Below the pieces are notes generated by a model that was not told where the DNA came from, did no database searches, and saw only the letters and a list, made by a program, of their open reading frames with translations. Below are positions 1-10,300 of a stretch of DNA of 42,660 bases, one piece after another. This stretch comes from Herbinix sp. GTDB lineage: Bacteria; Bacillota; Clostridia; Lachnospirales; Lachnospiraceae. The stretch is from assembly GCA_028691795.1 (NCBI GenBank), contig JAQUYQ010000001.1, forward strand, positions 170,699 to 213,358. The letters run 5' to 3'. Position numbers and translations under genes: made by a program. Each line of letters begins with the position of its first letter. Within the stretch, counting starts at the first letter, position 1.

Positions 1-755
1 TATCGAAAGGTTCTCAATTATCAAGAGAAGCTGCCTTCTTAGGAACAACGTTTGGAACAGAACTTGTTGAAGAAATACAAGGAGCTACATCTGAAGCTTT
101 GGATGATTTCTCTCAATTATCAAGCACTCCCGGTTTTGCAAAACGTTTACTCGGAACAACTTCTCATATAGTAATGGGTTCTAATATTAATTTCCCTGAG
201 ATTTGGAACGATTCCAGTTTCTCAAAATCATATACAGTAAATTTGACATTGATATCACCATATGGAGATCCTTATAGCGTTTATCTTAACGTAATAGTAC
301 CGATGCTTCATGCTCTTGCATTCTCATTACCGAGACAGACATCTGGTAATACTTATTCTAGTCCATTCTTAGTTAGAGGATTTTCTAAAGGATGGTTTTC
401 ATGTGAAAACGGCATTGTCGATTCTATCAGTATTGAAAAAGGCGGAGATGGTGCTCGTTCTGTTTATGGATTCCCAACAGAGGTTAGAATATCCATGAGT
501 ATAAAAGACTTGTTTAGTCAATTACAAATGAGCAATGCTTCCAATCCAGGAATGTTTTATAATAATATCGAGCTCATGCAATTCTTAGGAACGACCTGTG
601 GTTTAAATTTAACCGACGCTAATATTAAAACCCGTTGGGATTCACTAATGAGAACGATGTTGAACGTTCCGATAGATGTCCCTACTAACTTAGTAGATAG
701 CGTTAAAGATGATATTCAAACATTTACAGAACGATTCCTTGGAGGATGGTTATGA
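1..755 (+). CDS. Virion structural protein (tail/baseplate-associated), 5' end outside window
   Basis: The reading frame is open from the first bases to a TGA at 753-755, so this is the C-terminal part (about 250 residues visible) of a gene that starts upstream. A TTG at 99 is in frame, but the frame is open before it and no ribosome binding site precedes it, so it is not the start. The visible part is rich in beta-strand-like segments, with a run of Gly, Ser, Asn and aromatic residues and a segment PFLVRGFSKGWF that I associate with tail or baseplate proteins of large phages. There is no signal peptide or membrane segment. The gene overlaps the start of the RusA gene by four bases (ATGA), suggesting translational coupling. 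The exact role is not known; the structural call rests on composition and on weak recall of similar phage proteins. Confidence 0.5.
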   Translation, partial: SKGSQLSREAAFLGTTFGTELVEEIQGATSEALDDFSQLSSTPGFAKRLLGTTSHIVMGSNINFPEIWNDSSFSKSYTVNLTLISPYGDPYSVYLNVIVPMLHALAFSLPRQTSGNTYSSPFLVRGFSKGWFSCENGIVDSISIEKGGDGARSVYGFPTEVRISMSIKDLFSQLQMSNASNPGMFYNNIELMQFLGTTCGLNLTDANIKTRWDSLMRTMLNVPIDVPTNLVDSVKDDIQTFTERFLGGWL

Positions 756-1402
756 GTAATAAAAATAGAGTAAAGGATTATAAAGATAAATATGGCTTAA
801 TCCCAAAAGATATGATCGAAAGATTTATCTATATATGCGATGAGCTTAAACTAAGCAAAAAGAATATGGAAAAAATAGTATCCCAGATAATCGATATACG
901 CTCTTTAAAAAAAGAGCGTATATCATTCATTATTTATTTAGAACCACAAGCAACAGCGAGACCACGAGTCACTCGATTTACTGTATTTGTACCACACTCT
1001 AAAGAAAACTTCGAACTCTTTAAAGAATTCTTAGATGATATTCATTTTAAAGATCCGATAATAACTCCAACCCATTTTCATTGTACTACATATAAAGCAA
1101 TATCGCAAAATATGTCCAAAGAGGAAAAGATCTTGGCGGAATTAGGACTCATTAATCCACCATCAAGACCAGACTGGGATAATCTTGCCAAGACATATTC
1201 GGATATGATTCAATCTGGATTATTATTGGATGATGGTTTAATAACTGATTCTTTTACTCATAAGAGATTTTCTTTTAAACCAAGAATTGAAATAACGTTG
1301 GAGTATGATACTAAATTTAATAGTAAATATACTAAACGAATTATTGAATCGTGGAAACAGTACCAAGATTTAAAAAATAAACCGTTTGTGGATGTATTAT
1401 AA
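752..1402 (+). CDS. rusA: RusA-family Holliday junction resolvase
   Basis: RusA-type enzymes are dimeric Mg-dependent endonucleases that cut four-way DNA junctions during recombination and before packaging. The family signature is clear in this 216-residue protein: an ARPRVTR segment near residues 69-75, the RPDWDNLAK motif with Asp141 and Asp143, the LLLDDGLI motif with Asp160 and Asp161, and a Lys171 that matches the conserved lysine after it. The first 55 residues are a helical, charged extension before the domain, which makes it longer than the roughly 120-residue E. coli RusA. The ATG at 752 is chosen over an in-frame ATG at 746 because GGAGG at 741-745 lies 6 bases before 752 and would abut 746. 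It overlaps the stop of the preceding virion gene, so both are probably co-transcribed. Confidence in the family is high; the cellular role is inferred. Confidence 0.9.
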   Translation: MSNKNRVKDYKDKYGLIPKDMIERFIYICDELKLSKKNMEKIVSQIIDIRSLKKERISFIIYLEPQATARPRVTRFTVFVPHSKENFELFKEFLDDIHFKDPIITPTHFHCTTYKAISQNMSKEEKILAELGLINPPSRPDWDNLAKTYSDMIQSGLLLDDGLITDSFTHKRFSFKPRIEITLEYDTKFNSKYTKRIIESWKQYQDLKNKPFVDVL

Positions 1403-1419
1403 AAATCTATATAAATTCA

Positions 1420-1431
1420 TACATTTAGATA
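1420..1431 (+). promoter_or_regulatory. Candidate late-type phage promoter (TACA-N6-TA)
   Basis: TACATTTAGATA lies 29 bases upstream of the ATG at 1460 and just before the strong ribosome binding site. It is a one-base variant of the AACA-N6-TA motif that recurs in this window before virion and other genes. No sigma-70 -35 box with proper spacing was seen. Confidence 0.45.
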
Positions 1432-1459
1432 AATAATCATAAAGGAGGTACTTTATACT

Positions 1460-1771
1460 ATGAGTTTTCAAGTGGAACAAATAGTATCTAATAAAGACAA
1501 TAATAGGCGGACTCATTCTTATTTAACAGAATTTGTATCCGTTGTAAAGACAATAAATAATAGACTGGTAAATAAACTCAAAGATAATGGGTTTATTGTT
1601 TTTGGTGAAGTCAATGGTATTAACATTGTAAAGAAAAACAATCCCAATGCCAATGTTGATTATATCAAAAAGATGATAAATATGTGCTTTGAATATGATG
1701 ATAAATACATGAAATATATTCAAGTAACGGAGACTAAAGAATCTGTTATAATTTCTTTTAATAGAATTTGA
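1460..1771 (+). CDS. Small hypothetical protein, 103 aa
   Basis: I do not recognise this protein. It is a soluble, lysine- and asparagine-rich protein with alternating helical and strand-like stretches. It has no cysteine cluster, membrane segment or signal peptide. The start is supported by AAAGGAGG at 1441-1448, 11 bases upstream, and by a candidate promoter motif at 1420. It ends at TGA 1769-1771, and the ribosome binding site of the following M23 peptidase gene overlaps that stop, so the two genes are almost certainly one transcription unit. The unit ends at the bidirectional terminator near 2420. An antisense open frame over the same bases lacks a ribosome binding site and is rejected. 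Confidence 0.75.
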   Translation: MSFQVEQIVSNKDNNRRTHSYLTEFVSVVKTINNRLVNKLKDNGFIVFGEVNGINIVKKNNPNANVDYIKKMINMCFEYDDKYMKYIQVTETKESVIISFNRI

Positions 1772-1781
1772 GGTGAATATT

Positions 1782-2396
1782 ATGACCCAAAAATTAATTT
1801 GGCCTATCAATGCTGTTAAAATAAATTGTGGTTATCACAATCCCAATAAATTTCCAGTGTCAACATATCAGCAATGTCCAAATTATAAAACTCTTGGTAG
1901 TTTTGCTCAAGGTGGGCATTTTGGGGTTGACCTTTTATCGTTTGCTGGTAACACTTATCTCTATGGAAGTGGTTATGGTGTTGTGGTAGGATTAAACAAC
2001 AACCCTAAATGTACTGTTGGTAAATGGTTAGCTATCAAATATGCTAATGTCGAAGGTAATGGAGATTTAATTCATCGCTATTATCATCTCGCATCAATTA
2101 ACGTCGATGTTGGATCACTCGTCAATACAGATACATTGATTGGTTATTATGGTAATACTGGCGGATATTCCACCGGTGCTCATCTCCATTTAGAAGTTGA
2201 TAAAAATGTTGCAACTTGGAACTCGACTCCAACTATAACAAAAGATTCTTATGGATTGTTACCTGCATCGAGAACCAGTGATACGACTATTAATCCGGTA
2301 ACGGTTTTATATCTAAAGAAAGCAGCGCCAGAAAATCAAAGCGCACAATATAATTCACCAGGATGGTACGATGGTCCTAAATTTATGGAACTATAA
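1782..2396 (+). CDS. M23-family zinc metallopeptidase (LytM-like peptidoglycan endopeptidase)
   Basis: M23 enzymes cut peptide cross-links of peptidoglycan. The catalytic set is visible in this 204-residue protein: His46 and Asp50 in GGHFGVD, His102 in the HRYYHLAS segment, and the HxH pair His134/His136 in GAHLHLEV. A glycine-rich strand segment (GSGYGVVVG, residues 62-70) matches the usual start of the fold. There is no signal peptide, so the protein is either a virion-associated lysin or an endolysin released by a holin; a holin candidate lies at 26787. The start is the ATG at 1782 with GAGGTG at 1770-1775 six bases upstream; a GTG at 1773 falls inside that site and is rejected. A second M23 domain is embedded in the tape measure protein, so the phage carries at least two such enzymes. 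Confidence 0.88.
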   Translation: MTQKLIWPINAVKINCGYHNPNKFPVSTYQQCPNYKTLGSFAQGGHFGVDLLSFAGNTYLYGSGYGVVVGLNNNPKCTVGKWLAIKYANVEGNGDLIHRYYHLASINVDVGSLVNTDTLIGYYGNTGGYSTGAHLHLEVDKNVATWNSTPTITKDSYGLLPASRTSDTTINPVTVLYLKKAAPENQSAQYNSPGWYDGPKFMEL

Positions 2397-2404
2397 CAAA
2401 ATAA

Positions 2405-2440
2405 AGAGAGTATACCTATATTAGGTATACTCTCTATTTT
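2405..2440. terminator. Bidirectional intrinsic terminator
   Basis: A perfect 14-bp stem (2405-2418 with 2422-2435) has a 3-base loop and is followed by ATTTT on the plus side. It sits between two converging genes ending at 2396 (+) and 2449 (-), so it probably serves both. Confidence 0.85.
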
Positions 2441-2448
2441 AACCGTTT

Positions 2449-3540
2449 TTATTTCAACGATTTAATCAGTTCAGTAACATATCGATTATCCATTTTAATC
2501 AAGTTCATTGTATTAAACGTCTCATACAACGTATACAATGCTATAGATTCAGCCAGAACTTCATCCATATTAATGGTAGCACTTTGATCCTGATACTCGA
2601 TATCTCCTTCTTTTTTAATCTGGTCATAGGTGCTGAATTTATTCAGATCCTCAATGTCCATTCCAACTCCAGAATCATACATATCTTTATCATTATTCAT
2701 AAAACCGAAATCAACCGACTCTTTAATAACGGTCTGATAAGTATGTTTCATAATGGCTCTGAACAAGGTATCTCTGTTTTCCTTCACAATACCATATTTG
2801 CTTCTCAGAGCAATCTTACGGAGATTATAAGCTTCCATTGCAGCCTCATCGGTCTCCAACTCATTAATAAGCTCTTCTCTCTCTTCGGATTCTTTCTGTT
2901 CGCTCATAATAGTATTTTTAACTTTTTCCTTAACGGTATCAGCGATATAGTCAATATCTATATCTTTTTTACCCTCGTTGAAATCTTTGATAGCATCATC
3001 GCCAAGCTCAAACGAAATATGAGCAGGGTTCTGATCATTCTTAATGGCTTTGCAGTTGTCATCGGCCAAATCTTTAGCCGCATTTTCAATGATAGTTTTC
3101 ATCGTATGAAGCATCGGGTTAGTCTTATTTCTCGCATATGCATTTTCAAGAATAGAATATCCACCATTTTCATCAACGAAATGACTAACCATCTCAAATA
3201 GATTATCCCTATACTTGTCTTTGAAATCTTCATCAAGATAAAGAGATTCCATATAGGCTTCGTATACAAGACCCTTAAAACAATTGAGCTTACAAGCCGT
3301 AGTTGCTTCACTCAACTTTTTATAAGCAGAGGTTTTATCGATTTGTTTCTGGACAGCCATCTCATTCAAAACGGTACGACTATCCTGTTTGATTTTACTA
3401 TTGATAGATTCCTGGACAATCTCCTGTTCACGAGCATTATCAATCTTCGTAAAGAAGTTGCAAGTTAAAAAAGAGCTGTCTCTTTTAGCTGCTATTTTTA
3501 TTCCACGCTTATATGGCTCAACAGCTTTGTTGTCAAACAT
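2449..3540 (-). CDS. Helical hypothetical protein in the virion gene block, 363 aa
   Basis: I do not recognise this family. The protein is mostly alpha-helical and strongly charged. A Glu/Asp/Lys-rich stretch near residues 205-235 may form a coiled coil. It has no membrane segment or signal peptide. It is the last gene of the minus-strand block that includes baseplate and tape-measure genes, so a virion, assembly or scaffold role is plausible but inferred only from position. The ATG at 3540 has an AAAGGATGG ribosome binding site about 9 bases upstream. An exact AACA-N6-TA motif lies at 3569-3580, so it can be transcribed separately from the preceding baseplate gene. It ends at the shared bidirectional terminator near 2420. 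Confidence 0.7.
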   Translation of the reverse strand: MFDNKAVEPYKRGIKIAAKRDSSFLTCNFFTKIDNAREQEIVQESINSKIKQDSRTVLNEMAVQKQIDKTSAYKKLSEATTACKLNCFKGLVYEAYMESLYLDEDFKDKYRDNLFEMVSHFVDENGGYSILENAYARNKTNPMLHTMKTIIENAAKDLADDNCKAIKNDQNPAHISFELGDDAIKDFNEGKKDIDIDYIADTVKEKVKNTIMSEQKESEEREELINELETDEAAMEAYNLRKIALRSKYGIVKENRDTLFRAIMKHTYQTVIKESVDFGFMNNDKDMYDSGVGMDIEDLNKFSTYDQIKKEGDIEYQDQSATINMDEVLAESIALYTLYETFNTMNLIKMDNRYVTELIKSLK

Positions 3541-3568
3541 TATTAAACCATCCTTTCTTTGTTTAAAT

Positions 3569-3580
3569 TATTATACTGTT
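3569..3580 (-). promoter_or_regulatory. Candidate late-type phage promoter (AACA-N6-TA)
   Basis: The minus strand reads AACAGTATAATA, about 29 bases upstream of the ATG at 3540. It is an exact match to the motif that recurs before virion genes in this window. Confidence 0.5.
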
Positions 3581-3586
3581 TTTAAC

Positions 3587-6256
3587 TTATATCAGATCGA
3601 TACGAATATCTTTTTCTCCTATAGTTAAAAACTCAGGTACATAGTTTCTTCTTTCGCTGGATGTTAGATTGCTAAACGATGAACTCAAATTATCAATAAC
3701 CTGAACATCGGAAGAGTAGTCATTGATCTTCTGGAACTTAAGATATTTAACTTGCTCAAATGTATTTTCAATCTCTTGAATTAGATTAGAAATATAAAGA
3801 GAGTTATATCCATTATCGTTTATATCCTCGATAAAGGATTTAATAAAGATCTTTAGATCTCTAACCAATAAATCAGAGTCTGTATTAATAATCGGTGATA
3901 CTTTAAAATATATCGAAATATTAACTTTATCCAATTTATCTTGTTCTTCACCAACAGTAAACATTCTTGATCTACCATAGGTATTATAGAACTTTAAATC
4001 AATAGAATAGTTATTGGTAATATTCTGAACTATATTCAAGATACTTGCATATTGAGTTCCCATAAGATTTATAAATTTAAACATAATTTCCGACGTTTTA
4101 AAATCGTCTGAACCAACGAAAGGAACCGAAGAAATTATATTATAAGGATTCTGAGAAGTATCAATCGCATTGGTTGAATATGAGCGAATTAAATTATAGG
4201 GTTGAATAAAGGTAATGAGACTGTCCTCATTATTGTATATATTGGTAAGTGTGAACTCACTCATTTGTTCATTTTCATTTTCATCATATAATCCACCATA
4301 TTCATGAGGAATATTATCTTCGGTGGTATATTTATAAAAAGTGAGAAGAGAAATCTTACACCCAGTCATCGGAATAGGCTTCTCGATAACCTCATTAGTT
4401 TGTAAGTCTCTCACATTGGTTAAATTGAAGAATGCTCCATTGATATAATCATTGGTCTCCAATTCGGCTGTAAAGTTATATGTGTTATTGGCAGCATCCA
4501 TTCCAGTTAATCTGAAATTGAAATATGCTATATTTTCTCCATTATATTCGATTATACCAATTATCTTAAATATATTATGATCTATAAAGTTATTATTATC
4601 ATCATATTCAGAAATTGCTACATCGAGTTCAGCAGATGGAAATGCTTCAAGATTGAGGGTATATTTATTTCCTCCGGTCATAGCATTTCGATATACTGAT
4701 AGCTTAGTAACTATAAATTGATATATAGATTCGTCATTTAAATAATTAAAAGACAAAGAATATTTACTATCTACTGAATTTAGATAATAACCAACTATTG
4801 TTGGATCACTCTTAAGAGTAATTAGAAACGGATTAGTGTATTTAAAAGGACTAGTTGGGATACCCGCATCTCCAATTCTATATTGAGTCGGGACCAGAGT
4901 ATCGATGCTATTGTTTTTAAATACAAATATTCTTCCCGGTTTAATAATAGATAGAGAGCTCTGGTCATAAATATAATCAAAGTCTCCTCCATCATCTAAT
5001 GAACCTGGTTTAGTTTCTAAGAAACATGTATTGGTCTTATAAAAATCACCATCGGCTTTTTTCATAAGAATAAAAGATGAGAATAGACGTTCAAAAACAT
5101 CATCTCGTTTCTTTATAAATAAAATATCAACATCGGTTGAAATATCCAATGAGTTAAAATGCAACTGTAGATCTGTTTCTGTCGTTAATGAATCCACCGT
5201 TGTCATTTTTGCAATAACAATTTCTTTCATTTCATCAAAAGTTAAAACATCTCTTCCTGAAACAGCATCGCTGATAACATCGCCAAACATTATAAGACCC
5301 TCATTACTAGGGTATTTCTCGGAAGTCGTAATAACATTTATTTCATCACCACTATATGTAAAGTTTCCTTCTGTTCCTGTGGTGGTATAAATATGAACTT
5401 CTATTTCCGAGTTGAATTCGGGAGTGAAATGCTTTATATCTCTCGCGAACGATATTTTAAATTCATCGGTATCGATGATTTCATAATAACAAAATTTCAC
5501 AGATGTTGGAACACTACTCGTACTTGGATATTTCTTAAGCTGGGTATATTCAGAATCCTTTGGCGCTTTATAGAAAACCTCAAAGTTTGCCAATTGATTT
5601 GTATGGTTTATATTAAATGATGGAATATTAATCTTATCATTTGTTGTTATATTAAAAGTTTCAACAGTTTTACTGACCTGATGAACTCTTATGTTTAATG
5701 CTATATAATTCGAGTTAGCAATTTTAACCACTTTATTTTTTATATATGGATTATTTAATTTGCTTAAATCATTTTGAAAAGAGAAGTCGTATTTAATTGT
5801 ATAAATATATGAGGATTTATATTTTTTCATTGTAAAGACTATATCATAGTCTAACATGAAATATTTGCCCTCTATATCTATAATAGTATTTTGATCTAGT
5901 GTAAATGAAATATTCGCACCACTAGCAGTAGCCTTGGATAAAATAAAATCTTCAGGAACAAATAGAAACATCTCCACTTCAGACGGTTTAGCTAATATAT
6001 CATTATATTGGTATATATTTAAATAGTTATAAATAGTTTCGGGTAATACAGCAGTAGATGGAAATCTTTCTCCTATATACGCTGATATAGTGTTAAATGA
6101 GTCTTCAGTGACCGACCCAATCATCTCGGTTATAAAACCAAGAAGACCACTATTTAGAGTATTCACTTTATTGACATCAAAATACTTAGGCATTATTGTA
6201 TTTAACGCCATGTCTTTGACATTATAAATACTGGTATAGTTTTTTGTAGCCATCAT
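3587..6256 (-). CDS. Baseplate wedge protein, gp6/J-like (putative)
   Basis: This 889-residue protein is probably a baseplate wedge subunit of a contractile tail. The N-terminus (residues about 10-120) has the layout I associate with T4 gp6- and J-like wedge proteins of large phages: a short helical start, then a segment around VTEDSFNTISAYIGERFPS and a LPETIYNYLNIY stretch, followed by a long, beta-rich body with many short polar strands. The C-terminal 150 residues contain helical segments and a motif ending near SERRNYVPEFL that also looks like wedge-protein C-termini. There are no cysteine clusters or membrane segments. AGGAGG lies 7 bases before ATG 6256. The gene starts 13 bases after the gene ending at 6270, so both share the promoter near 7310. 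The call is by pattern; a structure-based search could move it to another baseplate component. Confidence 0.6.
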   Translation of the reverse strand: MMATKNYTSIYNVKDMALNTIMPKYFDVNKVNTLNSGLLGFITEMIGSVTEDSFNTISAYIGERFPSTAVLPETIYNYLNIYQYNDILAKPSEVEMFLFVPEDFILSKATASGANISFTLDQNTIIDIEGKYFMLDYDIVFTMKKYKSSYIYTIKYDFSFQNDLSKLNNPYIKNKVVKIANSNYIALNIRVHQVSKTVETFNITTNDKINIPSFNINHTNQLANFEVFYKAPKDSEYTQLKKYPSTSSVPTSVKFCYYEIIDTDEFKISFARDIKHFTPEFNSEIEVHIYTTTGTEGNFTYSGDEINVITTSEKYPSNEGLIMFGDVISDAVSGRDVLTFDEMKEIVIAKMTTVDSLTTETDLQLHFNSLDISTDVDILFIKKRDDVFERLFSSFILMKKADGDFYKTNTCFLETKPGSLDDGGDFDYIYDQSSLSIIKPGRIFVFKNNSIDTLVPTQYRIGDAGIPTSPFKYTNPFLITLKSDPTIVGYYLNSVDSKYSLSFNYLNDESIYQFIVTKLSVYRNAMTGGNKYTLNLEAFPSAELDVAISEYDDNNNFIDHNIFKIIGIIEYNGENIAYFNFRLTGMDAANNTYNFTAELETNDYINGAFFNLTNVRDLQTNEVIEKPIPMTGCKISLLTFYKYTTEDNIPHEYGGLYDENENEQMSEFTLTNIYNNEDSLITFIQPYNLIRSYSTNAIDTSQNPYNIISSVPFVGSDDFKTSEIMFKFINLMGTQYASILNIVQNITNNYSIDLKFYNTYGRSRMFTVGEEQDKLDKVNISIYFKVSPIINTDSDLLVRDLKIFIKSFIEDINDNGYNSLYISNLIQEIENTFEQVKYLKFQKINDYSSDVQVIDNLSSSFSNLTSSERRNYVPEFLTIGEKDIRIDLI

Positions 6257-6269
6257 TAATCAACCTCCT

Positions 6270-7277
6270 TTATTTTTTAAATCTTAATTTAAAAATATAT
6301 TCATTTCCACTCCGCACAGTTTCAATAAACGGAGCACCCACCAATCCTTCGCCTGCCACTTTATTAGTTCTATCAAAAGTTTTATAATAACTTGCAGAAC
6401 CATTACTGACTTTTGCATTGATATTAAATTCAGCGATAGCAAGAGGATTCAAATCATCCTTAAAGGAATAGTCATAGCTTATATTTAGATCCTGATTCTT
6501 ATTCAGGTTGTTTGCACTCCATGAGTGAATATTCGATGATGTGCTTGTCGGAAATACACCATAATATTTTGACCAAAATAAAACTGTCTCGCCATCTTCA
6601 CCGGTTATTATATAATAACAACCAACAGCATAGTCTAAAATTCTATTCTCTATATATAATCTATCAGGAGTAAATTCTCCTCTATATACTTTTGAGATAT
6701 AGTCAACCCATGCTTTATGAAGCTTATAAACATTGAGATCTTTGTCGTCTCTATAGCTTATACTAAAATTTCCAGCAGTTTTAGATTTAATATCATTTCT
6801 ACCATATTTCATTTTATATCCAGTAAACGTTTCACCGTAATCATTTGTATCAATATATTCATCAGATACTTCAAATGATTTAATGGTGTTGCTCAACATG
6901 GGAATGAAATCATGAGAACCACTAAAACTAGAGGTCAATGATGGTAATACAACATTTGAAGTTCTATGGACATAATTAAAGAACGGGTCATTTGTTGTAT
7001 TTGAATTAAGTGTCCACTTTGAACCACTTTTATCAAGAATATTCAAATCAGGTCTTGTGAAAAACACATGAGAAAAAGACCGACTTAGTTCCAAATCGGC
7101 TATAGCATATTTAAATCTATTAAATTTTGTATAAACTGTCGTTGATAGGGTTTTTGAATTTTGATTCTGGTAAATCCCTATATTATTTTTAACAGTTTGC
7201 ATAGACTTATTTATATATGATCTATCGGTATCAAAGGCAACATTTGTCCTAATATCAGGCTGGATGCCACTAGCCAT
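6270..7277 (-). CDS. Virion structural protein (tail/baseplate), 335 aa
   Basis: This protein is beta-rich with many Ser, Asn and aromatic residues. It has a segment HVFFTRPDLN near residue 70, a KSFEVSDEYIDTNDYGETF stretch near 130-150, and a KLHKAWVDYISKVYRGEF stretch near 185-200. I associate this pattern with conserved tail or baseplate proteins of large phages, but I cannot assign it to a named T4 protein. It shows no membrane segment or signal peptide. It is the first gene after the tape measure terminator and is followed 13 bases later by the gp6-like gene, so the two probably form one operon driven by the AACA-N6-TA motif at 7305-7316. A tail tube, hub or connector role is possible; the sequence alone does not decide. 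Confidence 0.6.
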   Translation of the reverse strand: MASGIQPDIRTNVAFDTDRSYINKSMQTVKNNIGIYQNQNSKTLSTTVYTKFNRFKYAIADLELSRSFSHVFFTRPDLNILDKSGSKWTLNSNTTNDPFFNYVHRTSNVVLPSLTSSFSGSHDFIPMLSNTIKSFEVSDEYIDTNDYGETFTGYKMKYGRNDIKSKTAGNFSISYRDDKDLNVYKLHKAWVDYISKVYRGEFTPDRLYIENRILDYAVGCYYIITGEDGETVLFWSKYYGVFPTSTSSNIHSWSANNLNKNQDLNISYDYSFKDDLNPLAIAEFNINAKVSNGSASYYKTFDRTNKVAGEGLVGAPFIETVRSGNEYIFKLRFKK

Positions 7278-7304
7278 ATTTAATCACCAACTTTATTCTA
7301 ATAT

Positions 7305-7316
7305 TAAGTTATTGTT
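7305..7316 (-). promoter_or_regulatory. Candidate late-type phage promoter (AACA-N6-TA)
   Basis: The minus strand reads AACAATAACTTA, 28 bases upstream of the ATG at 7277 and just downstream of the tape measure terminator. This placement, after a terminator and before a new gene, is what a promoter should have. Confidence 0.55.
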
Positions 7317-7321
7317 AATTT

Positions 7322-7363
7322 GGGTAAAAATAAAGCAGGAATAGCCGTAACTATTCCTGCTTT
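7322..7363 (-). terminator. Intrinsic terminator after the tape measure gene
   Basis: A perfect 13-bp stem pairs 7332-7344 with 7351-7363. On the minus strand it is followed by TTTATTTTT. It lies just past the stop at 7371. Confidence 0.88.
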
Positions 7364-7370
7364 ATTCATT

Positions 7371-10300
7371 TTATGATATTCTACCAACTGCAATCTTTCT
7401 ATTGCGACGATATTCATTAGTAGCTTGTCTTTCTTTCTGTTTATTATATACAGCCTCTCTAGGAGTTATATTATTATTATTTTCGGTTTTATTAACAACC
7501 GTGTTATTAGTATCACCCTTAGATATATCGACCTTCCAATCTTTCTTATTAAGTTTACCGGTTTCAGAAGCCGTACTCTCGGTATTCTTATTAATCAATT
7601 TAAGTTGTTCAATCATATCTTTGAGTAATTGAGTATCTATTGTAGTGGTCGATCGAGAAATGATTTCGGCTCCGCCCATTCCCATAGGAGAATGAATATC
7701 GCGTACTGATCTCGATACAGGTTTATCTATTTCTTCGGTTTCTTTTCTAAGTCTTTTAACTTCGGATTCAGGAGTTCCTATACCTTGTTTAGCTTCCTTA
7801 AGAGCATCTTCAAGATTTAGTCCACCTTCACCCATATTCATTATACCAGATATAGTATCTAGCCATTTATAATTCGGAAGCCCAGCATCAGTAACCGCAT
7901 AGTTATGACCAGGACGATCCAGCATCTTATATAGCGTATTTTGTCCTTTATTAAAATAATTCTTTCTAATCCATTCAACTCCAAAATCCAGTCCTCCCGA
8001 CAATTGAAGAGGGAATGATTTAGCAGACGCATAGGGACTATTATTATAAGCTTCAATACCAAAAAGATTTCCTTTTTTCTTGGCTATTGTCGATTCAGCG
8101 TCCCAACCACTTTCAGTAGCAGCATGTGCTAATATATAACCAGGATATACTGAATGCTTTTTACCAGTATTGATAATAGTGTCTACATTATCTTTATAAA
8201 CACTTGTATTGACGTTGGAAAGTATCTTTTCCAATTTATTTTTATCTTTATCCGAAACCGGATATTTATCGAGCTGTTTATTGGCCATAGCCGGATATTT
8301 AGGACCTCTCCAGTTCCTAGCATATTCAGTAAGCTCATCAGCCCCAGTATTAACATTTTCGACAGAATAACCATAATCTGTTGCAGTTGGATCAGTACCA
8401 ACAGAAACAGGAACAGTTTTACCGTCTACCTTGGCAATAACAGATTGAGGATCGAGTTCGTCTCCTTCGACATCACCAAACCCTAAACGTTTCATTACTG
8501 CTTTATTTACTTTACTAAAGAGATTTGCAAGAATGGTGAAGAACGATTTCTTTTCCTTAGTCTTCTCTTCACCTGTAACTTCTAAATCTCCACTCGGATT
8601 ATCAGATAATAAACCGACATTAGATGCTCCAATCTCTGGATATTTACCATTATTTAGAGCCTTATAATCAATTAAGTTTGGATTGATATCGGAACCAAAT
8701 TGAGGATTTTGTCTCACTTCGTAATGTAGATGTTCACCAGTACTTCTACCCGTGCTACCAACATTACCAATTCTGGTTCCAACACTAACAGCCTGTCCTT
8801 CGGTTAAAGGACTCTTATTTTTCATATGACCAAATACATGATATAGACCGGCTTTATCTTTAATCATTAATTGGTTACCGAATCCATCACTACTCGAAGC
8901 ATTTTTTATAACCGTTCCCGATATAGGGGAATTAATCTGAGGAGTCTGTTTATTGGTACTAAAGTCAATACCAGTATGCCACTCATAACCCTTTGAAGGA
9001 TCGGTTGGATTTCTTCGAGATCCGTATTCACTCGATACCATAGAATTTAAATGGTTAGTAAAGAAATCTCTAGCCTGAGAATCTTCATTATATTTTAAGT
9101 AATTTGTACCACTTCCAAATTTATTTAAAATATTTCCAGTATCGTATAGATATTTATCTTTATAATCTATTTCGTCATCATCGCCGCCCATACCAGGATT
9201 AAAATAACCAGCATTGGTCTCTACATCCGATGTGACTGTATTAGAACCCATGGTTAAAATGTTTCCAATATTCTTTAATACATCGGAAACTTTGGTTAAA
9301 AATATTCTATCATTTTCTTCTTGTTGGGCAATAGCAAAAGGTCTGGGAGTAGCCGATTCAGAAGAGCTTATAGCTTGATCATATATACTTTTACCAATTT
9401 TTCCATCAGTATAGGCTTTTTCAATTTCATCAAGTGTAGCATATCGATAATTATAGCCACCCGTAGATATTTTTAATCTCCCATTTACATCGAAACTAAA
9501 ATTATCATCGAAATAATGTGATTCTGATGTCATCTCGGGTATAGTGCCCGATATCTCTCGAAGTTTTTTTGTTTTAGCAACCGATGCAGCTATTTCTTCT
9601 TCAGTCAAACCATTATCGCCGTGTTTATATATTAACCGAGCAAGTTTCTCTTCTTTTAGGCGTTCAGTTTCAGCTATTCTTTCAAGATAAGCTTCTTGAC
9701 TTTCATTCAGTCGTTTACCACTATCAACAAGCATTCCGCTTCTAATACCAACTATTTGATTCTTAATGTTTTCTCTTTCAATATCATCAGTTGTATTTTT
9801 TAACTTGGCCTCAAGTTCAAGGATTTTATATTCTTCGTTTGCTTCTCTATTAGCATTACTATTGGTAGATCCATAAAATGCATAATATAATCCTTCACCA
9901 AGTTTAGGAATAAATGTTCCCTGTAACCACGGGATAGCATCTTCTTTCCACCAACGGGGAATTTCACTAACGAAATTCTCTATACCCTTTACAGCAGCAT
10001 CAAATCCATTTGATAGAGCTGTTGTGAGCCATGGGAACGCTTGGTCTGTTACCCATGGCCATAGATCGTCTTTCCACCAAGTCAATAAATTAGGAAAGAA
10101 TTTTTCTGTAACCCAAGGAATGGCAGTTTCACCAACCCAGGTAAATATACTTTTACCAATATCAAATATTTTTCCAGGTATGGCTTTAATCCAATCTGGT
10201 AATTTCTGTGCTAATTTAAATAAAAGAGGTATACCAACAAATAAAGCTGCACCAAAACCAGCGGCCTTTAATGCAAATTTACCTATTGTTTTCATCCATG

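Noticed and set aside
2584-3201. Plus-strand open frame opposite the 2449-3540 gene
   Set aside because: It has hydrophobic Phe/Ile-rich random composition and no ribosome site, and it is antisense to a well-supported gene with promoter and terminator.
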